Shown here: piece by piece, positions 7,585 to 14,266 of the stretch
How positions within the stretch are numbered: position 1 is the stretch's first letter
Layout of the letters: each line of letters starts with the position of its first letter
The notes under the pieces: generated by a model
Database searches by the model: none
The model's input: the letters and a program-made list of their open reading frames with translations, nothing else
Told to the model about the DNA's origin: nothing
Made by a program: the position numbers and the translations under genes
Assembly: GCA_964545715.1 (NCBI GenBank)
Contig: CAZJHX010000200.1
Span: 1 to 16,852, forward strand
Reading direction: 5' to 3'
Source of the DNA: CAZJHX01 sp964545715
Lineage (GTDB): Bacteria > Myxococcota_A > UBA9042 > GCA-2863065
Length of the DNA: 16,852 bases

Positions 7585-8659
7585 CGAACGGCGTCCCCTC
7601 CCAGCACGGCTCGATCTGCACCGTCAGTCCCCGCTCGGTCAGCACGGCCGCCATATCCGCCGCCGGTCTAAGCACCAACGTCGCCCCACGGTTAAAGCGC
7701 ACCAGCCGGCCGATGGCCTCCTGCACGCGGGTCGTGGTCGCCCGCCAGCCCGCGGCGCCGTCGATATCCCGAATGAGCAGGCGTCCTCCGGGCTGCAGCG
7801 CGTCGGCGGCGTCGGTCAGCATGGTGTCCTGTGCGTCGATGGCGTTGTAGTGCAGCACGTCCAGCATCAGGATCGTTCCGGCGCCTCGGCCGTCAGCCAG
7901 GCAAGCGGCGCGTATGTCGGCCGCCTCAAACCGGAGGTCGGTCTGGTCGCCGGCGGCCAGGCGGGCGCGCTCCAGCTTGGGCTCGTCCCAGTCCAGGCCG
8001 ATGCACAGCAGGTCCGGCTGCAGCGCTTTGAGCAGCAGCATGGTCTGGCCCCGGCCGCAGCCGACGTCGATCAGCGGTCCCATCAGCGGCAGCAGCTCGG
8101 TCAGGCGCCGGTAGACCGGGTCGTGCTTGAACTTGCCGCGCACATAGCCGTGCACGAAGCGGCCCTGTGGCAGGTAGGCGGTGGCGACGGTCTCCATGGT
8201 CTCCAGGACCGGGTCTGGCGGCGCCTGCTCTTCCCGTCTCAGGCGCCGAACCGCGGCGTAAGTGACCAGCCCCGCTGGGGCGCCAAGTGCGCTGCCCAGC
8301 AGCAGTGAGCCGAGCAGCCAGCGGCCGAAGAAGTCGCCGGGATCGATGGCGCCCAGCCCGTCCAGGCTCAACGGCATCCAGGCCCCGCTGAGCGCCAGGC
8401 TGCCCAGCTGCAGGCTTCCGAAGATCAAGAACGGCGCGATCCACGGCACCGAGATGTTGGCCGCCAGGTAGGTGACAGCCCGGTTGAGGCGCAGCACGGT
8501 CGCGACCGCGATGCAGATCAGCAGATGAAAGCCAAAGAACGGGGTCGTGCCGATGAGGACGCCGACCGCCACTGCCCACCCCAGCCGCGCCGGGCTGTTG
8601 TACTCCGACGCGATCCGCACCAAGACGGCTTTGACCCGGTCCCACACCGGGTTGTCCAT
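7541..8659 (-). CDS. DUF2062 membrane domain fused to a SAM-dependent methyltransferase
   Basis: 372 residues in two parts. Residues about 20-140 look like DUF2062: a glycine-rich helix GVLIGTTPFFGFHLLICIA, then LAANISVPWIAPFLIFGS, and a third hydrophobic segment at about 112-136. Residues about 165-365 form a class I methyltransferase with motif I LIDVGCGRG at 196-204, an acidic strand end IGLDWDE at 220-226, ADIR at 247-250, LMLDVLHYN at 264-272, and PGGRLLIRDID at 290-300. The chosen start (ATG 8659) fits the usual short N-terminal tail of DUF2062 proteins; an upstream ATG at 8695 is possible. The methyl acceptor is unknown; membrane tethering suggests a lipid or envelope glycolipid (inference). 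The 3' end overlaps wbpE by 44 bp convergently. Confidence 0.85.
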   Translation of the reverse strand: MDNPVWDRVKAVLVRIASEYNSPARLGWAVAVGVLIGTTPFFGFHLLICIAVATVLRLNRAVTYLAANISVPWIAPFLIFGSLQLGSLALSGAWMPLSLDGLGAIDPGDFFGRWLLGSLLLGSALGAPAGLVTYAAVRRLRREEQAPPDPVLETMETVATAYLPQGRFVHGYVRGKFKHDPVYRRLTELLPLMGPLIDVGCGRGQTMLLLKALQPDLLCIGLDWDEPKLERARLAAGDQTDLRFEAADIRAACLADGRGAGTILMLDVLHYNAIDAQDTMLTDAADALQPGGRLLIRDIDGAAGWRATTTRVQEAIGRLVRFNRGATLVLRPAADMAAVLTERGLTVQIEPCWEGTPFANVLIHARRPADAR

Positions 8660-8693
8660 AGCGTCTGGGCGTGGTCCGCGCAATACTGCCGCC

Positions 8694-10259
8694 ATGCTCG
8701 GCCGCGTCATCACGGCACTGTTGTTTATCGCGCTGGTCGTCGCCAATCTGGACGCGATCGTCGTGCAGTGGACCACCGGCGCGCCGCCGCCCGGCTCTGA
8801 GCCGGACACCGATCAGTGCTGGACGCGCGACCATCGCGGGCAGCACGTCCTGTACCTGGCGGGTGACGCCTTCACGCTCGGCTACTGCAACAGCAAGCTG
8901 CTGCGCGACGTCATGGCGCGGCAGGAGGACACGCTCCAGCACGCCCTGGACACGTTCCTGCCGTTCGGTCCGCTACAGCACACGATGCTGCGGGTGCTGG
9001 CGTGGGTCTACCGCGACTTTCCGGACCATCTGACGGCGTCGGAGAAGCTGGAGATCGCCGGCCTGGCCGCGGGTTACGACGACCCGTACCCACAGAAGGG
9101 GCCGACCTACTCGCGGCTGGTCTACTATCACGCGATTCACGACATCTCGCAGGCCATGGTCGACAACCCGCTGCTGGCGTGCAGCGCCTTTGCCGCCACC
9201 GGGCAGGCCACCGTGGGGGGGCACGCGCTGCTTGGGCGGCTCTTCGATTTCGAGGGCGGTCGCGTCTTCGATGAGGACAAGGTCGTGGTGTTTTACAAGC
9301 CGGACTACGGCCTGGGCTTTGTGAGCGTGGTCTGGGCCGGAATGATCGGCGCCGTCAGCGGCATGAACGAGGCCGGGCTGGCGATCACGCTCAACGCGGC
9401 GACCAGCGATGTCGGCTCGACGACAGGTGTGCCCACAACCGTCTTGCTGCGGCGGGTGCTGCAATATGCGCGCTCGATCGACGAGGCCGTGGCCGTCATC
9501 GAGCGTGCGGACGTCTTTGTGTCAGACATCTTTACGGTCGCGGACGGCAACACCGGGGAGGTCGCCGTCATCGAGCTGACCCCCCGCGCGGTTCACGTGC
9601 GCCGGGCCGCGTCGGTGGTCGTCGCGACGCATCACCTGCTGCACGCCGCGGTCGGCGGGGATGAGGAGAACGCGTATCGCATGGAGGAGAGCACCACCGT
9701 GTCGCGACACGCCCGCCTGTCCGAGGTGGTCCAGGCCGCCCGCGGTGCGCTCGATCCGGCGCGTGTGCTGAGCATCCTGCGCGACCGCCGACTGCCGGGC
9801 GGCGCCGATCCCGGCCCAGGTCATCGCGGCTCGGTGGATGCGGTGATCGCTGCGCATGCCGTGATCTTTGACGCCACGTCGCGCCGCCTCTGGGTGTCGC
9901 GGGCGCCGCACGCGCTGGGGGAGTTTATCGAATACGACCTGACCGAGGCGCTGTCGGGCAGGCTGCGGGACCACGGCGCGCTGCCGGCGGATCCGATGCT
10001 GACGGACGGTCGCTTTGAGCGGCTGCAGCGTGCTCGCGGGCTGCTGGAGCAGGGTGGACTGCAGAACATCCGCGAGGCGGCGGCGCTGCAGCCCGGCTAT
10101 CCACCGGCGCAGCGGGCGCTGGCGGAGGCGTGCGACGAGGCGGAGGAGATCGAGTGCGCCCGTGCGGCCTATGCCCGCTTCCTGGCGCTGGAGCCGCCGC
10201 ACCGCAAGCACCGCGTCGAAGCGGAGGCTCGTCTCAGCGAGCTGGGGGGCGCCCCTTGA
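8694..10259 (+). CDS. Membrane-anchored C45-type Ntn hydrolase (acyl-CoA:6-APA acyltransferase-like)
   Basis: 521 residues. A hydrophobic N-terminal segment (VITALLFIALVVANLDAIVV, 5-24) is a signal anchor. The body resembles the peptidase C45 / carcinine hydrolase / acid-ceramidase-like branch of Ntn amidohydrolases. The likely nucleophile is C163 in LLACSAFAATGQATVGGHAL, followed by GRLFDFEGG (R182, D185) and the later ITLNAAT (N234). In this superfamily the cysteine becomes N-terminal after self-cleavage, so about 162 residues would be removed as a propeptide; that cleavage is inferred. Residues about 440-520 are helical and TPR-like (ALQPGYPPAQRALAEACDEA), which is not part of the core fold. 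The start is ATG 8694, only 34 bp from the divergent methyltransferase start and without an obvious Shine-Dalgarno site. The substrate is likely an amide; its identity is unknown. Confidence 0.8.
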   Translation: MLGRVITALLFIALVVANLDAIVVQWTTGAPPPGSEPDTDQCWTRDHRGQHVLYLAGDAFTLGYCNSKLLRDVMARQEDTLQHALDTFLPFGPLQHTMLRVLAWVYRDFPDHLTASEKLEIAGLAAGYDDPYPQKGPTYSRLVYYHAIHDISQAMVDNPLLACSAFAATGQATVGGHALLGRLFDFEGGRVFDEDKVVVFYKPDYGLGFVSVVWAGMIGAVSGMNEAGLAITLNAATSDVGSTTGVPTTVLLRRVLQYARSIDEAVAVIERADVFVSDIFTVADGNTGEVAVIELTPRAVHVRRAASVVVATHHLLHAAVGGDEENAYRMEESTTVSRHARLSEVVQAARGALDPARVLSILRDRRLPGGADPGPGHRGSVDAVIAAHAVIFDATSRRLWVSRAPHALGEFIEYDLTEALSGRLRDHGALPADPMLTDGRFERLQRARGLLEQGGLQNIREAAALQPGYPPAQRALAEACDEAEEIECARAAYARFLALEPPHRKHRVEAEARLSELGGAP

Positions 10260-10960
10260 CGATCTCGGTCATCAACTCCCAGACCAACGCCGGGGCGCCG
10301 CTGGCGGTGCACATCGAGGGCGACGGCCCGCCGGTCGTGCTTGTTCACGGGCTCGGATTCACCCGGCAGGATTGGGCGCCTCACGTACAGACGCTGGTGG
10401 CCGCCGGATACCGCGCGCTGACGTATGATCAGCGCGGGTTTGGCGCCTCATCGCTGCCGGCTGAGCCGTACGACATGGCGGACCTGGCGGATGATCTCGG
10501 ACGCGTCATGAGCGCCGCCGGCGTCGAGCGCGCGCATGTGGTCGGCCACTCGCTGGGCGGCATGGTTGTGCAGCAATTCGCGGTCACACACCCAAGCCGC
10601 GTGCTGTCTTTGCTGGTGGCGTCCGCGACCAGTCATAACGGTCGCCGCGCCTCGGCGTTTGGCCAGGCCATGGCCCAGAAGATGTTGGACAAGCGGCAGG
10701 ATCCGGCGCGGGCGGCGGCCTGGACGGCAACCGTGGGCTTCTCCGTGAAGGACCGCCTGCACGAGCTGCAGTGCCCGACCCTGATCGCTCATGGCGGTGC
10801 CGACGCGCTGATCCCGGCTATCGCCGGAGCTCTGATCGCCAAGGCGATCCCGGGCGCCGTCTTCCAAGCGTTCGAGGGCGGACGTCACAACTTCCCAATC
10901 GAGGATCCACAGCCTTTCGCTGACGCGCTGCTCAGACATCTAGGACTGCCGACCCCGTAG
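10256..10960 (+). CDS. Alpha/beta hydrolase with short lid
   Basis: 234-residue alpha/beta hydrolase fold enzyme. Seen: oxyanion-hole motif LVHGLGFTRQDW at 29-40, YDQRGFGAS at 57-65, nucleophile elbow VGHSLGG at 96-102 (S99), the acid candidate D183 in HGGADALIP, and the base H211 in EGGRHNFP. This is a complete Ser-Asp-His triad. The lid between the nucleophile and D183 is short, which explains the small size relative to the usual 260-290 residues. The start is TTG 10256-10258, overlapping the TGA of the C45 hydrolase (TTGA, 4 bp) with a G-rich stretch just upstream; no ATG or GTG lies near the domain start. The coupling suggests both hydrolases act in one pathway. Esterase, lactonase and C-C hydrolase are all possible. 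Confidence 0.83.
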   Translation: MTISVINSQTNAGAPLAVHIEGDGPPVVLVHGLGFTRQDWAPHVQTLVAAGYRALTYDQRGFGASSLPAEPYDMADLADDLGRVMSAAGVERAHVVGHSLGGMVVQQFAVTHPSRVLSLLVASATSHNGRRASAFGQAMAQKMLDKRQDPARAAAWTATVGFSVKDRLHELQCPTLIAHGGADALIPAIAGALIAKAIPGAVFQAFEGGRHNFPIEDPQPFADALLRHLGLPTP

Positions 10961-11012
10961 TTTTTTTGTCCGCGGCATAGAGTGTTTATTGTATACTTTA
11001 CATAGGCATTGA
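10961..11012 (+). promoter_or_regulatory. AT-rich intergenic island with -10-like TATACT
   Basis: A short AT-rich stretch in otherwise GC-rich DNA. It begins with seven T directly after the hydrolase stop and contains TATACT at 10992-10997, a good sigma70 -10 match. The best -35 look-alike, TTGTCC at 10966-10971, is 20 bp away, too far for an ideal promoter. It is the most promoter-like spot in the window for the J-like/TPR gene. Confidence 0.4.
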
Positions 11013-11024
11013 TTGATGCGAGAT

Positions 11025-11033
11025 GAGAGGGGA
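11025..11033 (+). promoter_or_regulatory. Ribosome binding site selecting ATG 11040
   Basis: GAGAGGGGA sits 6 bases before ATG 11040-11042. In-frame upstream candidates TTG 11013 and ATG 11016 lack a comparable site, so the shorter start is preferred. Confidence 0.6.
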
Positions 11034-11039
11034 AACCGA

Positions 11040-11867
11040 ATGGGTAAGTCAGTTGCCGCCGACGCGGCAGTTGCGCGCGAATACGTGCTGCGAAAGGCCG
11101 CGTGCGCCAGGCGCAAAGACCTTTATGCGCTGCTCTCCCTGAAGCCGGACGCGGATGCGAGCGCGGTGCGTTCGGCGCACGAACACATGGTTGAGCGGCT
11201 GCAGGCGGATGCGGCGGCCGGTCACGTCGTTGGCGACCTCACCTATTTGACGGCGCGCATCCGAGAGGCGGCGGATATGGCGCTGAGCGTGCTGACCGAC
11301 CAGCGAAAGCGCGCCCGATACGACGCCGACCGCGGAAAGAAGGATGGCCCGCCGCGCTCGTTTCTGGAGCAGACGACGGTAGCGGTGGACAACGACCCGC
11401 ACACGTATCCGCGGATGGCGATGAGCCCGACCGAGCTCGCTCTCGAGCGCAGCCGCAAGGCGCTTGCCCACAACCAACTCGAAGAGGCGGAGAAGCTGCT
11501 GCGCGCGGGACTGCGCCACAACCTGGAGGACGCAAAGCTCCTCGCGCTGTTGGGGCGAACGTTGGTGGAGGATCGCAAGCGCTACAGCCCCGCGCGGGAC
11601 GCGGAGGCGCGCAGTATCTTAGAGCAGGCGTGCGCTCTCGCGCCGTACGACGCTGAGATCAGGTACACCATGGCCACCTACTGGCAGCGCCGCGGCGAGC
11701 CCAGACAGTTTCGGCTGGAGATCGAAGCCACACTGCGATGTGACCCGAACCACACCCGCGCCAGGTACATGTTGGAGCAGCTGCGACGGGCGGCTCCACA
11801 GCCCCGGCGGAGGGCCCGGGACTCCACGATTTTTGACCGCTTGATGGCCATCATCCGCCCCGCGTGA
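11040..11867 (+). CDS. J-like domain protein with C-terminal TPR-like repeats
   Basis: 275 residues. Residues about 27-97 look like a J domain: DLYALLSLKPDADASAVRSA, then a helix, and finally LTDQRKRARYDADRG, which matches the typical J-domain end. The HPD tripeptide needed to stimulate Hsp70 ATPase is absent; the loop reads LQADAAAGHVVGDL instead. Residues about 132-248 are amphipathic helix pairs resembling TPRs (SRKALAHNQLEEAEKLLRAG; ACALAPYDAEIRYTMATYW; DPNHTRARYMLEQL), and the C-terminus is Arg-rich. There is no signal peptide, so it is probably cytoplasmic. It is likely a scaffold or assembly protein rather than an active co-chaperone (inference). Proteins of this J/TPR style are frequent in Myxococcota. 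It converges on the downstream esterase with a 7-bp gap. Confidence 0.75.
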   Translation: MGKSVAADAAVAREYVLRKAACARRKDLYALLSLKPDADASAVRSAHEHMVERLQADAAAGHVVGDLTYLTARIREAADMALSVLTDQRKRARYDADRGKKDGPPRSFLEQTTVAVDNDPHTYPRMAMSPTELALERSRKALAHNQLEEAEKLLRAGLRHNLEDAKLLALLGRTLVEDRKRYSPARDAEARSILEQACALAPYDAEIRYTMATYWQRRGEPRQFRLEIEATLRCDPNHTRARYMLEQLRRAAPQPRRRARDSTIFDRLMAIIRPA

Positions 11868-11874
11868 CGTAAGC

Positions 11875-12843
11875 TCAGGGCCGGCGGCGCGCCATGAGCC
11901 AGGCGACGAACTCCTCGGCAAACGAGGCGTTCACCGACGGTAGGTGGCCACCGTCCTCAATGCGCCACAGCTCGATCAGCGCGTCGTCCTTGCAGCCGGT
12001 GTACCGCGTCCGCACGGTCTCCTCGCCTGCCAGCCCGGTGTCCAGGTCGAGCGTGCCCGCTTGCTCGGGCTCGGGGGCACAGCCGGCGATCGCAGCCCAG
12101 TGGGCCACGCTGTCCTGCGCGCCCGGATACACGCCGGAGTCGCCGTCAAAGAGCACGTCCTCGTCCAGCTCGCCGTGCACGTGCAGCACCGACACCGCGG
12201 CGGCGGCCTCACACGTCTGGGCGGCGCCGGCGAGCGCCATAATTCCGGCAAAGCGCTCGGGCGTCTCGCAGATCATCCGGTAGGCCATGTAGGCCCCGTT
12301 GGAGTGCCCGACCAGGTAGACGCGGGACGGGTCGACATGCAGCACCTCCTGCGCCTTGTCCAGAAGCTGGGTCAGATAGGCCACGTCGTCGACGCCGCTG
12401 TCGTAGAAGTCGCAGCAGTTGTCGGCCGCGTTCCAAAACTGTGCGTTGGTCTCGTCCACGGTGCCGCGCGGGGTCAGCTGGATGAAGCCGTCGGTGGTCG
12501 CTCGAAACGAGAGCTGCAGGTAGAAGTCTTGCAGCAGCCCGGCGTGCGAGTCGCTGGAGGCGTTGGCGTTGTAGCCGTGCAGCAGCACGATCAGCGGCCA
12601 GGCTTTGGCAGGATCGTAGTCCTCGGGCACCACAAAAGCGGCCGGCCGCTCGGTGTCGGCGAGGAGCTCGGCGGGAAGCTGTTCGGCGGATGGATAATCA
12701 ACCGTCGGTGCGACGTCGGGCTCGGCGGCGGCCGCGTCGACCGCGGGGCTGCTCGTGTCACCGGCGGTCACCGGCTCGGTCTTGTCGGAGCCGCAGCCGC
12801 CGGCGCCGATCACACACGCGACCAGGGCGTAAATTGACCTCAT
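11875..12843 (-). CDS. Secreted lipoprotein esterase, PHB-depolymerase/feruloyl-esterase (LpqC) type
   Basis: 322 residues. The N-terminus MRSIYALVACVIGAGGC is a short lipoprotein-like signal with C17 as the probable lipidated cysteine (the -3 residue is Ala, not the common Leu), followed by a low-complexity Ala/Asp/Pro linker to about residue 55. The catalytic domain has LIVLLHGYNANA at 84-95, the nucleophile elbow VGHSNG at 178-183 (S181), the acid candidate D227 in HVHGELDEDV, and the base H300 in EDGGHLP. Cysteines at 143, 144, 192, 211, 255 and 284 suit an extracytoplasmic, disulfide-bonded protein. The order and spacing fit polyhydroxybutyrate depolymerase-like/feruloyl esterases. The start is uncertain: ATG 12870 in the same frame would add nine residues. 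The substrate could be a polyester, acetylated sugar or feruloyl ester. Confidence 0.85.
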   Translation of the reverse strand: MRSIYALVACVIGAGGCGSDKTEPVTAGDTSSPAVDAAAAEPDVAPTVDYPSAEQLPAELLADTERPAAFVVPEDYDPAKAWPLIVLLHGYNANASSDSHAGLLQDFYLQLSFRATTDGFIQLTPRGTVDETNAQFWNAADNCCDFYDSGVDDVAYLTQLLDKAQEVLHVDPSRVYLVGHSNGAYMAYRMICETPERFAGIMALAGAAQTCEAAAAVSVLHVHGELDEDVLFDGDSGVYPGAQDSVAHWAAIAGCAPEPEQAGTLDLDTGLAGEETVRTRYTGCKDDALIELWRIEDGGHLPSVNASFAEEFVAWLMARRRP

Positions 12844-12904
12844 AATGAGCAGATGTACCACAAGCCTCATGATCACGGCCAAGTGACCCGATTAGCCATG
12901 AAGT

Positions 12905-12924
12905 GTGGCCTCAGCCTCGGCCAC
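12905..12924. other. Small inverted repeat in the esterase/PilZ divergent gap
   Basis: GTGGCC (12905-12910) and GGCCAC (12919-12924) are perfect 6-bp arms around an 8-base spacer, just upstream of the PilZ-gene ribosome site. It may be an operator or a leader hairpin. In GC-rich DNA such short repeats also arise by chance. No clear promoter boxes were found in this 101-bp gap. Confidence 0.25.
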
Positions 12925-12944
12925 CGGGCAACTGGAGTGTGCTT

Positions 12945-13334
12945 ATGGGCAGCGTCGTGGTCATCAGGGAAAGAGACAAACGCCGTCATCCTCGCAGGGC
13001 GTTTCGCGCTGATGTTCGAGTTCGAGACAGCGAGACGGGCGCCGAGTACTCGGCGACCGCGGTGGACATCAACCCGCGCGGTATGGCGCTGCTCTCACGC
13101 ACGCCGCTTCCGGACGGCTGCACGATCGAGCTGACGTTTCCGTCGCCCGAGTGCGGCGACCTGGTGACGGTCACCGGAGAGGTCGTGCGCTCAGACGCAC
13201 GGGGCCGGTGGCAAAGGGTTCGCAGCGCCGTCGTGTTTTCGGCGGTCGAAGAGTCCGTCTTCACTGAGCTGTGTGACCACGTCTATCGCGTGAGCGACAA
13301 GACCCCACTGCTGATGCTGCTCCGATCCGAGTGA
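12945..13334 (+). CDS. PilZ-like c-di-GMP-binding domain protein
   Basis: 129-residue single-domain protein. Seen: an Arg-rich N-terminal stretch DKRRHPRRAFRADVRV at 11-26 supplying the RxxxR motif (R13/R17 or R14/R18), then DINPRGMAL at 41-49, which corresponds to the D/NxSxxG motif but with Asn in place of Ser, and beta strands ending with RSAVVFSAV at 93-101. PilZ domains bind cyclic-di-GMP and control motility, exopolysaccharide or development through partners. The start ATG 12945 is chosen because GGAG at 12934-12937 lies 7 bases upstream; an open frame extends back to 12903 without support. The lipid hydroxylase begins 24 bp downstream, so co-transcription is plausible. Whether the altered motif still binds c-di-GMP is unknown. 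Confidence 0.8.
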   Translation: MGSVVVIRERDKRRHPRRAFRADVRVRDSETGAEYSATAVDINPRGMALLSRTPLPDGCTIELTFPSPECGDLVTVTGEVVRSDARGRWQRVRSAVVFSAVEESVFTELCDHVYRVSDKTPLLMLLRSE

Positions 13335-13358
13335 TTGCGGTAGGCGCTTCCTGCTAGG

Positions 13359-14237
13359 GTGAGCCCCTTGGGCGCCGTCCTCACATACGGGACCTTCCCG
13401 CTGACCATGGGCGCTGCGCTGCTGGCGGCGCTATGGGGGCTCGACCGCTATGATGGGGAGCTGGTCGTGGGCGCGATCTCAGCGTGCGCCGCCGTGTTGA
13501 TCGCGATCTTGGAGCGCGTTCATCCGCACGTCCCCGACTGGAACATCGCCAAGGGCGACATCAAGACCGACGCGACCCACCTGCTGGTATCTATGATCAG
13601 CGTGCCCAAGGTGATCTCTGTCGCCACTTTCGCCGCGCTCTACAGCACCGGCGCTTCGGCTTCCGCCGCGTTGGGAGTCACCCTGTGGCCGTCCGAATTG
13701 CCCCTGCTCGCTCAGGCCGCGCTGGCCCTGCTGATCGGTGAGCTGGGGGGCTACTGGGTGCACCGCTGGACCCACGAGTTCGACCTGCTGTGGCGCCTGC
13801 ACGCCACGCATCACAGCGCACCGCGGCTGTATTTTCTAAATGCCGCGCGGTTCCACCCACTGGACACCGCGTTGGCCTATTTTCTGTCGGTGGCGCCCCT
13901 GGTTCTGATGGGCTGCCCGCCGTCGGTGCTGGCGCTGTTCACGGTGGTCACCGGCGTGCACGGCCTCTTTCAGCACTGCAACATCCGGCTGCGGCTGGGG
14001 CCGCTGAACTACGTCTTCAGCATGGCCGAGCTGCACCGCTGGCACCACTCGCGCACCATCGAGGAGTCCAACCGCAACTACGGCGCCAACCTCATCATCT
14101 GGGACCTGGTCTTCGGCACCTTCTTCTGGCCGCGTGACCGGCAGCCGCCCGACGAGATCGGCATCGCAGACATGCCGGACTTCCCCGGCGGGTACCTCGA
14201 CCAGCTTCGCTCGCCATTTCGCTGGCCTCCCGCATAA
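13359..14237 (+). CDS. Sterol desaturase / fatty acid hydroxylase superfamily membrane enzyme
   Basis: 292 residues with several hydrophobic segments (about 12-27, 35-52, 75-97, 113-133, 172-204). Histidine clusters that bind the di-iron centre are visible: H135xxxH139 (HRWTH), H148xxH151H152 (HATHH), H206 in LFQHCN, and H226xxH229H230 (HRWHH). These are the family signature. Members hydroxylate or desaturate sterols, carotenoids, fatty acids or ether lipids using O2 in the membrane. The start is GTG 13359; TTG 13368 with AGGGTGAG upstream is an alternative, and an internal ATG at 13407 would shorten the first helix. It follows the PilZ gene by 24 bp. The substrate is not deducible. Confidence 0.88.
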   Translation: MSPLGAVLTYGTFPLTMGAALLAALWGLDRYDGELVVGAISACAAVLIAILERVHPHVPDWNIAKGDIKTDATHLLVSMISVPKVISVATFAALYSTGASASAALGVTLWPSELPLLAQAALALLIGELGGYWVHRWTHEFDLLWRLHATHHSAPRLYFLNAARFHPLDTALAYFLSVAPLVLMGCPPSVLALFTVVTGVHGLFQHCNIRLRLGPLNYVFSMAELHRWHHSRTIEESNRNYGANLIIWDLVFGTFFWPRDRQPPDEIGIADMPDFPGGYLDQLRSPFRWPPA

Positions 14238-14266
14238 AAAACGGTCGTCACGACGAGGCCGCCAGC
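14221..14266 (+). other. Inverted-repeat structure spanning a stop codon and the next gene's ribosome site
   Basis: GGCCTC (14224-14229) can pair with GAGGCC (14255-14260), and flanking GCT (14221-14223) with AGC (14264-14266) across a 3-base bulge. A smaller palindrome, GTCGT-C-ACGAC (14244-14254), lies inside. The structure covers the hydroxylase stop (TAA 14235-14237) and the GAGG that would serve the GTG start at 14267. There is no T-run after it, so it is not an obvious intrinsic terminator on the plus strand. Confidence 0.35.

Noticed and set aside
10950..10970. Intrinsic terminator from the seven-T run after the alpha/beta hydrolase
   Set aside because: No GC-rich hairpin with matching arms lies just upstream of the T-run.
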